Below are positions 26,862-35,897 of a DNA stretch of 64,000 bases, one piece after another (positions within the stretch are counted from its first letter, which is position 1; each line of letters starts with the position of its first letter). The notes beneath the pieces are model-generated. The model had not been told where the DNA came from. It did no database searches and was given only the letters and a program-made list of their open reading frames with translations. Where the stretch lies: contig PKCN01000249.1 in assembly GCA_002862205.1 (NCBI GenBank), positions 1 to 64,000 of the forward strand, given 5' to 3'. Origin of the DNA: Planctomycetaceae bacterium. Its GTDB lineage: Bacteria; Planctomycetota; Planctomycetia; Pirellulales; Pirellulaceae. A program made the position numbers and the translations under genes.

Positions 26862-28517
26862 ATGCTGCAGCGAACCAGTTTGCCCTCCGCATTGACGGCT
26901 TTGGCAACCGTGTTAGTAATCACGGTTTTAAATTACTTGCCGGTTCACGCTCAGGACGATGACGTGGTCAGGGTCTTTGTGTTCGCGGGGCAGTCGAACA
27001 TGGTCGGATCTGATTCCAAGGTTGCAGACATTCAACGTTTTCCACCCTTTCGCGGCCTCGGTGAACCGCAACCTGAGGTCCGCTTTTCCTATTGCATCGG
27101 ACGTGAAAACAAATCCCGGTCGGAGGGCTGGGTACCGCTGGCACCGGTCAACGGTGTCGTAGGCCCCGAATTGAGTTTTGCTCGTCGAGTGACGAGGCAG
27201 ACTACCGCGCCCGTTGCGATCATCAAGTGTGCCGCAGGCGGTACTCATTTGGGAGGTGACTGGAACCCGGATAGCCCCGAGGGTTTTAAAATGTACCCTC
27301 TCACCCTGAAACTGATTCAGGACTCACTCAAACAATTGAGTGATGCTGGAACCAGATATCGCATTGAGGGCTTCATGTGGCATCAGGGTGAAAATGACAT
27401 GTTCAATGAAGGTTACATGGCTGATTACGGAAAAAATCTTAAGCGTTTTTTTCAGTGTTGGCGGCGTGATCTGAACCAACCTGATTTGAAATTCTACGTG
27501 GGGGAACTGTGCACCAAGACCATTTGGGGCATGGATCTTCGGCCACGCATGTACGCGATCAGTTTGGGTCAGAAACAAGTCACCCAAGCAGACCCAAAGG
27601 CCGAGTACGTGCCCACTTCACATGTAGGGGTTGAGATCGGGTCAGGCGTTGGGCTCCATTATCACTATGGAACGTTAGGCCAGCTTGAGCATGGAATCAA
27701 CTATGCGGACGCTTACCTTCGAACCATTGGTCACAAGAGCGAGGAGAGACCCAAACTCGCTGCCTGGCCTTACCGCAAAAACAGTACCGTACAACTGTAT
27801 GTTCTCGCTGGCCACCGCAACATGGAAGGAGAACGTGCGTTCACGCAGGACTTGGAATTGCGACATGGGCACCTGCTCAATCCAAATCAAACCGTGGCGT
27901 ACAAATACAACCTTGCCGGCGGTCAACGAGTTTCGCAAGGCTGGGAGCCTCTATCGCCTGCTGGACTGTACGACACCTTTGGTCCAGAGTTGTCTTTTGC
28001 TAACCACCTCCAGTCACAGGGTCATCAACAATTCGCAGTCGCCAAGTTCACGCACAGCGGGTCACAGATGAATGACTGGACTCCGGCAGGCAGCATGGCA
28101 AAATCAAGAAACCTATACCCCAAATTTCTCGCCTTTATACAAGAATCGCTGCAAGATCTCAGAGATCAGGGGAATGAGGTTGAATTGGCGGGGATTGTTT
28201 ACCACGTGGGTGAAAACGATATGTCGATGCCGCCTTATCGGCGCGACGCGCCGAGTCGGCTCAATGAAATGATTGTGCAAAGCCGAACGGACCTCGAACT
28301 ACCATCCCTTGCCTGGTATGTGAGTCAGCAACCGCCGACGAGGAACGAACGCGTGGATGCGATCGATGTTCGCTCGGCGATCGCAAAAGTGTGCTCCGAA
28401 GACCCAAATACGCACCTCAATTTTGTTGAAGGTTTTCCTGAACAGGAAAAACAGTTGGTTCTGGACAGCGAAGGGATCCTGTTTTTAGGCGTACAGATGG
28501 CTCAGCAGTTCAAATGA
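26862..28517 (+). CDS. Two-domain SASA (sialate O-acetylesterase-type) protein, second domain degenerate
   Basis: The start is set at ATG 26862 because it opens a clean signal peptide (MLQRTSLPSALTALATVLV..., ...PVHAQ). The track frame upstream is repeat array. The protein is 551 residues. Domain 1 (about 33-295) has VFVFAGQSNMVGSDSK with the catalytic Ser in GQSN, and WHQGENDM. Domain 2 (about 305-545) has the same layout but GHRNMEG replaces GQSNMVG and YHVGENDM replaces WHQGENDM, so the nucleophile Ser is Arg. The SASA/DUF303 (SGNH-like) family removes acetyl groups from sugars. Here domain 1 should be active and domain 2 structural or sugar-binding. A role in polysaccharide deacetylation fits the neighbourhood. 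Confidence 0.88.
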   Translation: MLQRTSLPSALTALATVLVITVLNYLPVHAQDDDVVRVFVFAGQSNMVGSDSKVADIQRFPPFRGLGEPQPEVRFSYCIGRENKSRSEGWVPLAPVNGVVGPELSFARRVTRQTTAPVAIIKCAAGGTHLGGDWNPDSPEGFKMYPLTLKLIQDSLKQLSDAGTRYRIEGFMWHQGENDMFNEGYMADYGKNLKRFFQCWRRDLNQPDLKFYVGELCTKTIWGMDLRPRMYAISLGQKQVTQADPKAEYVPTSHVGVEIGSGVGLHYHYGTLGQLEHGINYADAYLRTIGHKSEERPKLAAWPYRKNSTVQLYVLAGHRNMEGERAFTQDLELRHGHLLNPNQTVAYKYNLAGGQRVSQGWEPLSPAGLYDTFGPELSFANHLQSQGHQQFAVAKFTHSGSQMNDWTPAGSMAKSRNLYPKFLAFIQESLQDLRDQGNEVELAGIVYHVGENDMSMPPYRRDAPSRLNEMIVQSRTDLELPSLAWYVSQQPPTRNERVDAIDVRSAIAKVCSEDPNTHLNFVEGFPEQEKQLVLDSEGILFLGVQMAQQFK

Positions 28518-28733
28518 TCTATAGTTTTGTTAGCAGATACTGAAACGCAATTCGTGGCGTCAGGCAAAGCCAGAAGCAATCCCCCTCCCGCTTGCCGGAC
28601 TCATCGAACTATTTGTTTTGCCAGCGAACTGAGTGACCGTACCAGGAATTCGAGTTCCCCACCGAGTGCTACACCGAATTCAACACCGAGCATCAGTAGA
28701 TGATGCGACTCACCCACTTGATCGAGGCCGCAG

Positions 28734-30116
28734 ATGTCTTTCTTTAACCGCATGAGCCGTCGACGCTTTGTGGCTGGTTCTGGTTCTCTGTTGGCAAGTT
28801 CCGTCGGGATCAGCAGAGGTCGCATGGCGTACGGCTTCGTGTCGCCAAATGAACGTCCTACCGTTGGAGTGATTGGATGCGGACTGCGTTGGGATAAACG
28901 CGTCATGGTCGAGAATGCCAATTACGGACTGGGGAAACAGTTTCCCCGATTTGCAGATGTCGTTGCGGTGTGTGACGTCGACAGCGAGCGGGTGCAGCGT
29001 GCTGGTCTGATTGTCAAGGATTGGACGAGCAGGAATCCTCAGCAATTCGCCGATTACCGCAAAGTCATTGACGATAAGGCGATTGACATCGTGCACATCG
29101 TCACACCCGATCACTGGCATGCGAAAATAGCGATCGAAGCGATGCTCGCGGGCAAAGATGTCTACTGCGAAAAGCCCATGACTCTGACGATTCAGGAAGG
29201 AAAGTTAATACGAGACATTCAGCGGCAGACGGGCGCGGTGTTTCAGGTAGGAACACAGCAACGCAGCACTGGACAGTTCATCAAGGCCGTTGCCATGATC
29301 CGTGACGGAAGAATCGGCAAGGTCAAGAAGGTTGTGTGTGGGATTGATTCAAGCCCACAAAGTCCACGTCTGAAAGTCGCGGCCCCGCCAACCACGCTCA
29401 ACTGGGATCAGTGGCTTGGTCCTGCACCCGCGACAGAGTATCGGTTTCAGGATGGCGCAAAAAACATCATGAAAAACTGGTCCAACGGGCACTACGAATT
29501 TCGTTGGTGGTACGATTTTTCCGGTGGCAAACTGACGGATTGGGGAGCCCATCATGTTGACATCGCCACTTGGGGGATGGGAAAGACCGAAACAGGTCCC
29601 ATCAAGGTTGACCCGGTGATGGTCGAACATCCGGTTGATTTTAAAAATGGTTATCCCGTTCGCAATGATTGCTACAACACAGCAACACGGTTTCTGATCA
29701 ACGCGAGTTACGCCGATGGAATGGAACTTTCGATCCGCCACGATACTGATAACGGAATTCTGTTTGAGGGAACGACAGGGCGTATTTTCGTCAATCGGGG
29801 ACGGTTGACCGGAAGACCTGTTGAGGATCTGAAACAGAATCCGTTACCTGATGGAGCGTTGCAGGAGGCATACAAAGGGCAGCCACTCACTGATCACGTC
29901 GCAAACTTTTTTGCTGCCGTCAAAGCGCGGAGAGACCCGATTTCAGACGTTGCAAGCCACCATAGGGCGCTCACAACGTGTCATCTCGCGGGAATTGCAG
30001 CGAGGTTGGGGCAGCCAGTGAACTGGGATCCCAACAACGAGAAGGTGATTGGAAACCCACAGGCTCAGGCGTTGGTTGAACGTCCCAAACGTGCCGGCTA
30101 TCACATTGAGATGTGA
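28734..30116 (+). CDS. Tat-exported Gfo/Idh/MocA family oxidoreductase
   Basis: A 460-residue protein. The N-terminus MSFFNRMSRRRFVAGSGSLL is a twin-arginine leader. The Rossmann NAD(P) site is VGVIGCGLRW, and ADVVAVCDVD ends beta-2. The family EKPM motif appears in DVYCEKPMTLT, and ITPDHWHA-like TPDHWHAKIA precedes it. A C-terminal GFO_IDH_MocA domain includes DWGAHHVDIATWGMG. Such exported oxidoreductases are widespread in planctomycetes and act on sugars or polyols, with a tightly bound cofactor. The substrate is unknown. It lies 216 bp downstream of the SASA gene in the same direction, and the two may be functionally linked. Confidence 0.93.
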   Translation: MSFFNRMSRRRFVAGSGSLLASSVGISRGRMAYGFVSPNERPTVGVIGCGLRWDKRVMVENANYGLGKQFPRFADVVAVCDVDSERVQRAGLIVKDWTSRNPQQFADYRKVIDDKAIDIVHIVTPDHWHAKIAIEAMLAGKDVYCEKPMTLTIQEGKLIRDIQRQTGAVFQVGTQQRSTGQFIKAVAMIRDGRIGKVKKVVCGIDSSPQSPRLKVAAPPTTLNWDQWLGPAPATEYRFQDGAKNIMKNWSNGHYEFRWWYDFSGGKLTDWGAHHVDIATWGMGKTETGPIKVDPVMVEHPVDFKNGYPVRNDCYNTATRFLINASYADGMELSIRHDTDNGILFEGTTGRIFVNRGRLTGRPVEDLKQNPLPDGALQEAYKGQPLTDHVANFFAAVKARRDPISDVASHHRALTTCHLAGIAARLGQPVNWDPNNEKVIGNPQAQALVERPKRAGYHIEM

Positions 30117-30199
30117 GGTGAACCAGACTCGCAACCGCGGTGTCTCGGTCCACGGCAGCGGCCTTGAGGAGGGCAGTAAAAGCACCGTTGTTGGCAGAT

Positions 30200-30781
30200 C
30201 TAGAACTCGGCAATCAACGAGTAGCCCAACTGCAAAATTCTTTTGAGAGAGACTGCGGCTGTTTCTGTATCTGAAAGCCACGCTGAGTCCGGCATCGTGA
30301 TCACTGCGCGGCGTTTTGTGAAGCGGAGATCGTAACCTTCTGACAAGACCAACTGGACGCCTTGATTGAACAAGGGGTCCAAAAGATATTCACGGCAAGC
30401 CTCCGGATTGTCTGTAATCAAACGATAGCGTTCATCAAATTTCCTGTCTTCCAGCAGAGTGTCACCGGCCTCGCTGGCTGCATGTGGATCAAACGAGCCT
30501 TTTCTGTGCTCGACCTGGAGCGAGAATGGCAGTGCTTTTTCGAACGTTAAGTCGACTCGTTCAGGTAAATTTTCGACCGCCGGTTCATACTTGACTTTGA
30601 ACGGTACATCATCGATTTTCCCACTGATACTGCGTCCCCCGGGATCGACCGAGGTATTGAGGATGGGCGCTAAAGCCAGCAGCTTCGCTTGTATTTGTTT
30701 CGTTTTCCGTCCTTTGATAAAACGAAAAACGGAAGTCCCGACTACCACCAGGAACATCAGCAGTTCAAAAATATTGTCCAT
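30200..30781 (-). CDS. Membrane-anchored protein of unknown function
   Basis: The start is moved from 30859 to ATG 30781 (MDNIFELLMFLVVVGTSVF) so the protein begins with a transmembrane helix followed by basic RFIKGRKTKQ. The length is about 193 residues. The rest is a soluble domain, probably alpha/beta, with no motif I recognise (FKVKYEPAVENLPERVDLTF, YRLITDNPEACREYLLDPL). One N-terminal anchor with the bulk in the cytoplasm is the likely topology. It converges on the plus-strand oxidoreductase ending at 30116. Conservation would need a search. Confidence 0.7.
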   Translation of the reverse strand: MDNIFELLMFLVVVGTSVFRFIKGRKTKQIQAKLLALAPILNTSVDPGGRSISGKIDDVPFKVKYEPAVENLPERVDLTFEKALPFSLQVEHRKGSFDPHAASEAGDTLLEDRKFDERYRLITDNPEACREYLLDPLFNQGVQLVLSEGYDLRFTKRRAVITMPDSAWLSDTETAAVSLKRILQLGYSLIAEF

Positions 30782-31048
30782 TCCAGTTGTCCACCCTGTT
30801 TTGGTTGCTACCTCAGTCGCAGTCGCGGGTGAATCCGCTGTGCTGCCATAAAGTTGCAATCATCCAGAAGGTGTGTTTTTCCTCATTCAGTATTTTGAGT
30901 GCAGAGCAGTTCTTGACATTGTTGCAGGTGTTCAAGCGTTGTGAGCGGGATTTTCAAGTCATACCTGTAGGGCGACCAGAGTACGACCGATTGCTCAGGG
31001 TGATCGTTCTCATCGTAAACAAAACGAAACGGCGAGGATCTGCCGGCG

Positions 31049-32008
31049 TTAGCGGCCATGCTCGCGTGCTTTGCGAGCTGCCTTCTGTTTATCACGAAAC
31101 CGCTTCTTTCGCTTGGCATCTTTCTCACGATCGCGTTCTGCTTTTTCAGCAACCGCAATTGCGGTACGTTTTCTCTCGTGTTTCATGGACTCAGGTGTCT
31201 CCAAGGTCAGTCGTCCCATCCCTCCAGAACGCAATTCGGTAACTAGAATTCGCGAGGCCCTGTCCAGATCCACCGTGTTATGTTTGCCGAGACATCCCCG
31301 CTTGCGGCCAATTGCCTCGATCAATTCCAGTTCCGAGTCCGGAATCTGCTCCAGATGGTATCGTTCCCGGAGCCGCTCGGGAAAATCCTGTGCCATGCAC
31401 TTGGCAGCGAAAAAACCGATGTCGGCGTAATCCATCGCGGTTTCCTTGATCGAGCCAAGAATGGCCAATCGATAGCCACTATTGGGGTTCTCGACGTTCG
31501 GCCACATAACGCCGGGCGTGTCCAGCAGTGTGACGCTGTCACCAATGGGGACGCGTTGTTGCTGTTTTGTCACGGCTGGAGTGTTACCTGTCTTGGCGAT
31601 CTTTCTGCCCGCAAGGACGTTGATCAGCGTTGACTTTCCGACGTTGGGAATGCCGGCAACCATCACGGTCACAGTACGTCCTTCGCGATGCGGCACCATG
31701 CGGGCAGCCGTATGCTTCAATCTTCGAATGGTGGGAATGTCCTCGGTTGTTACCGCGCGCGCTCGAACATTTTCCATCTGATCCAGAAATTCAACCCACT
31801 GCTTCGTTCTTGCTTCATCTGCAAGATCGCTCTTGGCCAACACCTTCAAACAGGGCTTATTACCCCTCAACTCCTGCAACATCGGATTCTCGCTTGAATA
31901 AGGAATCCTTGCATCGAGTACCTCAATCAGAACATCGACCTTTGGCAGCGTAGCCTGCATTTCGAGGCGGGCTTTGTGCATGTGCCCTGGGAACCACTGG
32001 ATAGCCAT
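31049..32008 (-). CDS. rbgA: Ribosome biogenesis GTPase YlqF/RbgA
   Basis: A 319-residue cytoplasmic GTPase. It opens with IQWFPGHMHKARLEMQ, diagnostic of YlqF/RbgA. The G motifs are circularly permuted as in that family: G4 KSDLAD (about 59-64), then G1 GIPNVGKST (about 120), then G3 DTPGVMWP (about 163). RbgA drives a late step of 50S subunit assembly. The C-terminal ~50 residues are extremely basic (KRKKRFRDKQKAARKAREHGR), plausible for rRNA binding; this extension is longer than in the Bacillus protein. It is probably expressed on its own. Confidence 0.93.
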   Translation of the reverse strand: MAIQWFPGHMHKARLEMQATLPKVDVLIEVLDARIPYSSENPMLQELRGNKPCLKVLAKSDLADEARTKQWVEFLDQMENVRARAVTTEDIPTIRRLKHTAARMVPHREGRTVTVMVAGIPNVGKSTLINVLAGRKIAKTGNTPAVTKQQQRVPIGDSVTLLDTPGVMWPNVENPNSGYRLAILGSIKETAMDYADIGFFAAKCMAQDFPERLRERYHLEQIPDSELELIEAIGRKRGCLGKHNTVDLDRASRILVTELRSGGMGRLTLETPESMKHERKRTAIAVAEKAERDREKDAKRKKRFRDKQKAARKAREHGR

Positions 32009-32173
32009 TTGATCTGCGACGGGTTGTATGAGTGTGGAGCGTGGGGTGCGCCGATAGTGTCTCTGGTGGAGAGGATCCTGCGAACCCCCTCAGGCAGCCG
32101 CTGACTGGGATTTTGAAGAAGAGGTGTTTACCCGATGCATCATTTCTAACGGGATGGGCACTTGCTGTGGTTC

Positions 32174-33154
32174 TCAAATTCCCTTGATTTGCATCCCAGC
32201 AATCTGGGTTTTGATTTTCCATAAACTGCCACCAGCAGTCACAAAAAGAGTCTTTCCGTCATCCTCGCCGAATGCACAGTTGGTTGTTTCGTCTCGCGGA
32301 ATGGAGCAAAAGGTGATCAGCTTTCCACTTGGGCCGAACACATAGATTCCGGCAGTGGGTCTGATCGCTGTTTCCTGCGGCAAATTCGGGCGATTCAAAC
32401 CAGCCGCTACGTACAAGCGTCCCTGCTGATCAAGTTTCATTCCGTCCGGGCCCCGTGTGGTTCCCCAGTCGTGAATCAATTTTTGTGTATCGTGGTCAAC
32501 GGAACCGTCGCTTTTCAGATCAAACCGCCATAATTTCCGACTGCCTCCTGGACCATTATTGTTATCCGCCACAAATAAAAACCGGTCGTCGGGGGTGATG
32601 ATCAGACCGTTAGGACGATCAACTTCGTGAGTGATGATTCGGCTGACCGTCCCATCGAGATCAATCCGATAAACGCCCTCGATCTGTTTTCCAGTCGGGT
32701 CACGCATCTCCATCTCAGAGCGGTTCCCATATTGTGGGTCGGTAAAATAGATCCGGTTTTGGGAGTCAATCGCCAAGTCGTTTGGCTGGTTGTATCTGCT
32801 GCCAGCATAGGAGTGGCTAAGAACGGTAACCGTACCGTCTGAATTGGTTCGTGTGATACGGCGTTTGCGGTTCTCGCAGACCACCAGACGTCCTGCTCGA
32901 TCGAATAGAAGACCGTTGGACCCTGCCCCTTCTCGGAAAACCGAAGTCTTACCATCTCGAGCCATTCGATTGATGTTGCCGTCACCACTGGTCAATAGGC
33001 CCAGTTCAGGATGCCACACCGGCCCTTCGCCCGCGCCCGACTCCAGCACAAGCTCTGGTTGGGAGGTAAACACGGGGTCCTGGCCATGCGTGTGTTCGAT
33101 CCTGACGAACAAGGTCAGCAACAGTGTCAGAACGGTAAGAAGATGGATGGACAT
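32174..33154 (-). CDS. Exported SMP-30/gluconolactonase/LRE-like protein
   Basis: The track ORF runs 96 codons too far upstream. ATG 33154 gives MSIHLLTVLTLLLTLFV..., a proper signal peptide (ending ...EHTHGQ), and a 326-residue protein. The six-bladed propeller of the SMP-30/LRE family is visible: EGPVWHPELGLLTSGDGN (metal Glu), NQPNDLAIDSQNRIYFTDPQYG (Asn-Asp region), RPNGLIITPDDRFLFVADN and GPDGMKLDQQGRLYVA. The family includes calcium- or zinc-dependent lactonases. A gluconolactonase-like role in sugar oxidation would suit the nearby dehydrogenases, but this is inference. It is divergent from the globin gene at 33353. Confidence 0.92.
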   Translation of the reverse strand: MSIHLLTVLTLLLTLFVRIEHTHGQDPVFTSQPELVLESGAGEGPVWHPELGLLTSGDGNINRMARDGKTSVFREGAGSNGLLFDRAGRLVVCENRKRRITRTNSDGTVTVLSHSYAGSRYNQPNDLAIDSQNRIYFTDPQYGNRSEMEMRDPTGKQIEGVYRIDLDGTVSRIITHEVDRPNGLIITPDDRFLFVADNNNGPGGSRKLWRFDLKSDGSVDHDTQKLIHDWGTTRGPDGMKLDQQGRLYVAAGLNRPNLPQETAIRPTAGIYVFGPSGKLITFCSIPRDETTNCAFGEDDGKTLFVTAGGSLWKIKTQIAGMQIKGI

Positions 33155-33352
33155 GGGCAGGCAGGATTCCACTGGCGGATTGCGACGTGATCTTGAAACT
33201 GGACTACAGTTTACTTGCTTTTGACAACAACGGAGACAGCTGTTCGCGGGACCGGTGGAGTATCCGATTCGGGTAGTGTGCTCTATGTTGATCATCCAAC
33301 ACGGGTGGGGATTGCATGCCGTCGTTGGAGCGGAAAAACAGATAGCAACGAC

Positions 33353-33766
33353 ATGGTGGGTGAGTACATGGGAGAAGAAACGCTTTACAGTCAATTGGGT
33401 GGCGAAAAAGGCGTACGCATGTTGGTGGATCGATTCTATCAACTGATGGACGAACTTCCTGAGGCAAAGGGAATTCGCGAGCTACATCCACCCGATCTGA
33501 CGGTTTCGGCAGACAAACTATTCATGTTCTTGAGTGGTTTTTTTGGGGGACCCGCGTTGTATGTGACCGAATTTGGTCACCCCCGGTTGAGAGCCCGACA
33601 TTTGCCTTTTCCCATTGGGGTTAGCGAACGTGACCAGTGGGTGCTGTGCATGGAGACGGCACTTCAGGAAGTAGATGTCTCGGATCCGCTGCGATTAACT
33701 CTATTGGGCTATTTCAGACGGACAGCGGACCACATGCGGAACCTTCATCCTGAGCCAGAGATTTAA
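33353..33766 (+). CDS. Group 2 truncated hemoglobin (TrHbII)
   Basis: Started at ATG 33353 (MVGEYMGEETLYSQLGG...); the ATG at 33368 is equally possible. The length is about 137 residues. The sequence carries TrHbII signatures: LYSQLGGEKGVRMLVDRFY (B helix), FLSGFFGGPALYVTEFGHPRLRARHLPF with the proximal His in RHLPF, and DQWVLCM with the G8 Trp. These proteins bind O2, NO or peroxide and protect against oxidative or nitrosative stress. The 200 bp between it and the divergent lactonase gene must hold both promoters. It has no signal peptide and is cytoplasmic. Confidence 0.92.
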   Translation: MVGEYMGEETLYSQLGGEKGVRMLVDRFYQLMDELPEAKGIRELHPPDLTVSADKLFMFLSGFFGGPALYVTEFGHPRLRARHLPFPIGVSERDQWVLCMETALQEVDVSDPLRLTLLGYFRRTADHMRNLHPEPEI

Positions 33767-33797
33767 GTTCGTCCCGCACGAACCGCACAGGAGCAGG

Positions 33798-34220
33798 TCA
33801 TTTCCCTGCCGCTTGCACCAATTTTGTCAGCTCACCGGCGTCGAGAAAAATCACACCACACGGAAAGCATGTATCGATTATCGCATTTCCAGGTCCACAA
33901 AATGCATGCGTTTCAAGACGCCCACCGCAAGTGGGACATCGTCGACGTACTTTAAGTTCCCTCGCGTCCATGGGCGAGGGAATCAACTTCGGAAGCTGTG
34001 CTTGATTCCTCAAACGCTGACTAACGCGTGCAAAGACGGGTTGCTGGAACATCATGCCTTTGCAACTCACACAGCCCGCAAATTCATTCGTTCCCAGTTC
34101 GCAGAACACCATCTCCGCTCGACATGCCGGACAAGGAATTCCACATTGACGCAGTTGGCTTGTTCCCCCCAGTTCAAATGCCTGTGGGTCGGAAGTGGCG
34201 GGTACGCGTGAGTCGGGCAT
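33798..34220 (-). CDS. Double zinc-ribbon protein (zf-TFIIB type)
   Basis: A 140-residue protein with two zinc ribbons. The first has CPAC...CVSC (about 30-60). The second has CPTC...CFPC followed by GVIFLDAGELTKLVQ (about 95-130), the typical zf-TFIIB ending (C-x-x-C-G-x-x-W/F-L-D-x-G-E-L). The proteins are small and cytoplasmic, and their function is generally unknown though nucleic-acid or protein binding is assumed. It converges on the globin gene with a 31-bp gap. Confidence 0.85.
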   Translation of the reverse strand: MPDSRVPATSDPQAFELGGTSQLRQCGIPCPACRAEMVFCELGTNEFAGCVSCKGMMFQQPVFARVSQRLRNQAQLPKLIPSPMDARELKVRRRCPTCGGRLETHAFCGPGNAIIDTCFPCGVIFLDAGELTKLVQAAGK

Positions 34221-34751
34221 TGAACAGTGCTGGCATGCGGGAACGGTATCGTTTTAAAACTGGCTTGGAGCGTTGTGGGAAACGCCATTTTCCGATGAAG
34301 CCCTGATGGCGCGGCTCCCGCCGGTTGGCATAGATCCGACAAGCTCCTGCAACGTTGCCAGCCTAGTTCCGTTCACCAGAGGAACGGCGTACGCCGAGGG
34401 AATCGGCAAAAAACTCGACGTATGAAATCGGCGTAGTCATTACACCTTGCACAACCCTCGTTAGGGAGAGACGGGCCCTTCGGGGGTGATTCCACAAAGC
34501 ACAGCAGAGCCAAGACTGATTGAGATTGTATTTTGACTTGTTGAAAACGTTCATCTCGCGGTTCAGGATTCGCCGAACAGAAAATCCACTTGCCAACTGC
34601 CAGCGAGACCTGTTAACAGAAATCCAGCGAACAAGGGCCTTGAACGTCGTTTGCGCGGTGTTATCGGCCCTGAAGGGTGTCCCGTTCCCAGCGATGAGAC
34701 ACCAGAGAGACAATAGGTTATGCTGCTTTTCGTACAACTTTCTTTGGAACC
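34221..34751. other. Intergenic stretch before the thioredoxin gene
   Basis: About 530 bp. Frames at 34363-34761 (minus) and 34520-34975 (plus) overlap and look like chance. It should hold the divergent promoters of the zinc-ribbon and thioredoxin genes. No clear hairpin or repeat is seen. Confidence 0.4.
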
Positions 34752-35435
34752 ATGATTTCACAGACCATCAATATGTTGCACCGATTCCTGACTCCGAGCG
34801 TCTTCGTTCTTGTATGCGGTATTGCGTCCCTGCTCGCAACCACGTCACGCGCGAAAGAACGAACTGTCGAGGAGTTCATCGACTACTCCACTCGCCGAAT
34901 CGGATCGCCGGATTTGGATTTGATTGCCAAATTTGCAGAGGCGGTGGACGTCGACAAGAATGGGAAGATCTCTGACGAGGAATTCTCGCGACGCATCGAA
35001 GCATATCAGGCAGTTTTTCTGACAGTTCAGCCCACGCGGCGGCAAGCTGAACACGCTTTACCTGACAATTGGTTCAACGACTTCCAGAAGGCAACTGCCG
35101 AAGCAAAGAAAACGAACCGGCCCATGTTGGTCATGTTTTCAGCATCGTGGTGTGCACCCTGCAAAATGATGATCGCACAGGTTTTTCCTGACGACAAAGT
35201 CAAGGCTGCTCTGAAAGATGTGGTGCCTGTTTACGTAGATTCCGAGGTTGATGTCGCACTTGCGACCGAGAACGGAATCCGCGCTTACCCAACGTTCGTG
35301 TGTCTCTCGGCAACCGGGCAAGCGGTCACCAGTCGTGTCGGGGGTGGTGACGTGCCAAAATTCATTGAGATGATCGATACATTCAAACTTGCTGCTGAGG
35401 CAGCGCAGATCGATGCAGCTCAGGCCACAGAATAG
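34752..35435 (+). CDS. Exported EF-hand/thioredoxin-fold protein
   Basis: A 227-residue protein. The signal peptide or anchor covers about residues 8-33 (LTPSVFVLVCGIASLLATTSRA). An EF-hand loop DVDKNGKISDEE (about 74-85) provides Asp, Asp, Asn, Ser and Glu calcium ligands. The thioredoxin domain follows: MLVMFSASWCAPCKMM with the active-site WCAPC (about 136-140), a cis-Pro region in IRAYPTFVCLS and GVGGGDVPKF. It would act as a periplasmic thiol-disulfide oxidoreductase, with calcium binding perhaps regulating or stabilising it. The fusion is unusual. It is separated from its neighbours by long gaps and is probably monocistronic. Confidence 0.9.
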   Translation: MISQTINMLHRFLTPSVFVLVCGIASLLATTSRAKERTVEEFIDYSTRRIGSPDLDLIAKFAEAVDVDKNGKISDEEFSRRIEAYQAVFLTVQPTRRQAEHALPDNWFNDFQKATAEAKKTNRPMLVMFSASWCAPCKMMIAQVFPDDKVKAALKDVVPVYVDSEVDVALATENGIRAYPTFVCLSATGQAVTSRVGGGDVPKFIEMIDTFKLAAEAAQIDAAQATE

Positions 35436-35897
35436 ATCATTTGGCCGGCAACCTGCACATGATCTCATTTGAGCTTCCCAAAGCGGAGACAGGTTGAGCA
35501 TCTTCGGCAAGGCTGTCAAACGCGAGTTGAATCAGTCGTTGCGATGGTGTTCATCAGGCAGACGCGCTGCTCATGCCGAATGTTGTCCACGCTGCCAGGT
35601 CACACAGCTCAGCAATTAAAGCAAACTGCAGGTAAGACGCTGTCAGGTTGTTTGGTGACTGTCAGGTCGCGTGGTGTTTGGGCGGCAGGAATAATCCAAC
35701 GGAAGACGGGTTCGCGTACCGTAAATTCAGGCAATCTGGGAGGATTCAACCCGATCGAGACGCATTTGTTCGGATTTGCCCCTGCGAAACGGTTTGTTTT
35801 CAACAGCAATGACCTTAAAAAGCGTGTTTTAGCGTTTCCCATGCGGTTCAGGTGGCTTAAAATTGGCGACGAACCAACACAACGAATGGAGTGTTCA
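35436..35897. other. Intergenic stretch before 35898, open upstream by chance
   Basis: The ORF track extends the next gene to 35469, but codons before ATG 35898 read as chance translation without hydrophobic or domain pattern, while the ATG itself opens a signal peptide and follows a GGAG. I see no repeat or RNA gene here. Confidence 0.45.

Noticed and set aside
26584-26962. Plus-strand ORFs at 26584 and 26603 and minus-strand ORFs at 26463 and 26546 with repeated NPVFAETRCLPK-type peptides
   Set aside because: They are translations of the 17-bp repeat array in different frames. The unit contains no stop codon in these frames, so open frames arise automatically. No coding signal lies outside the array.
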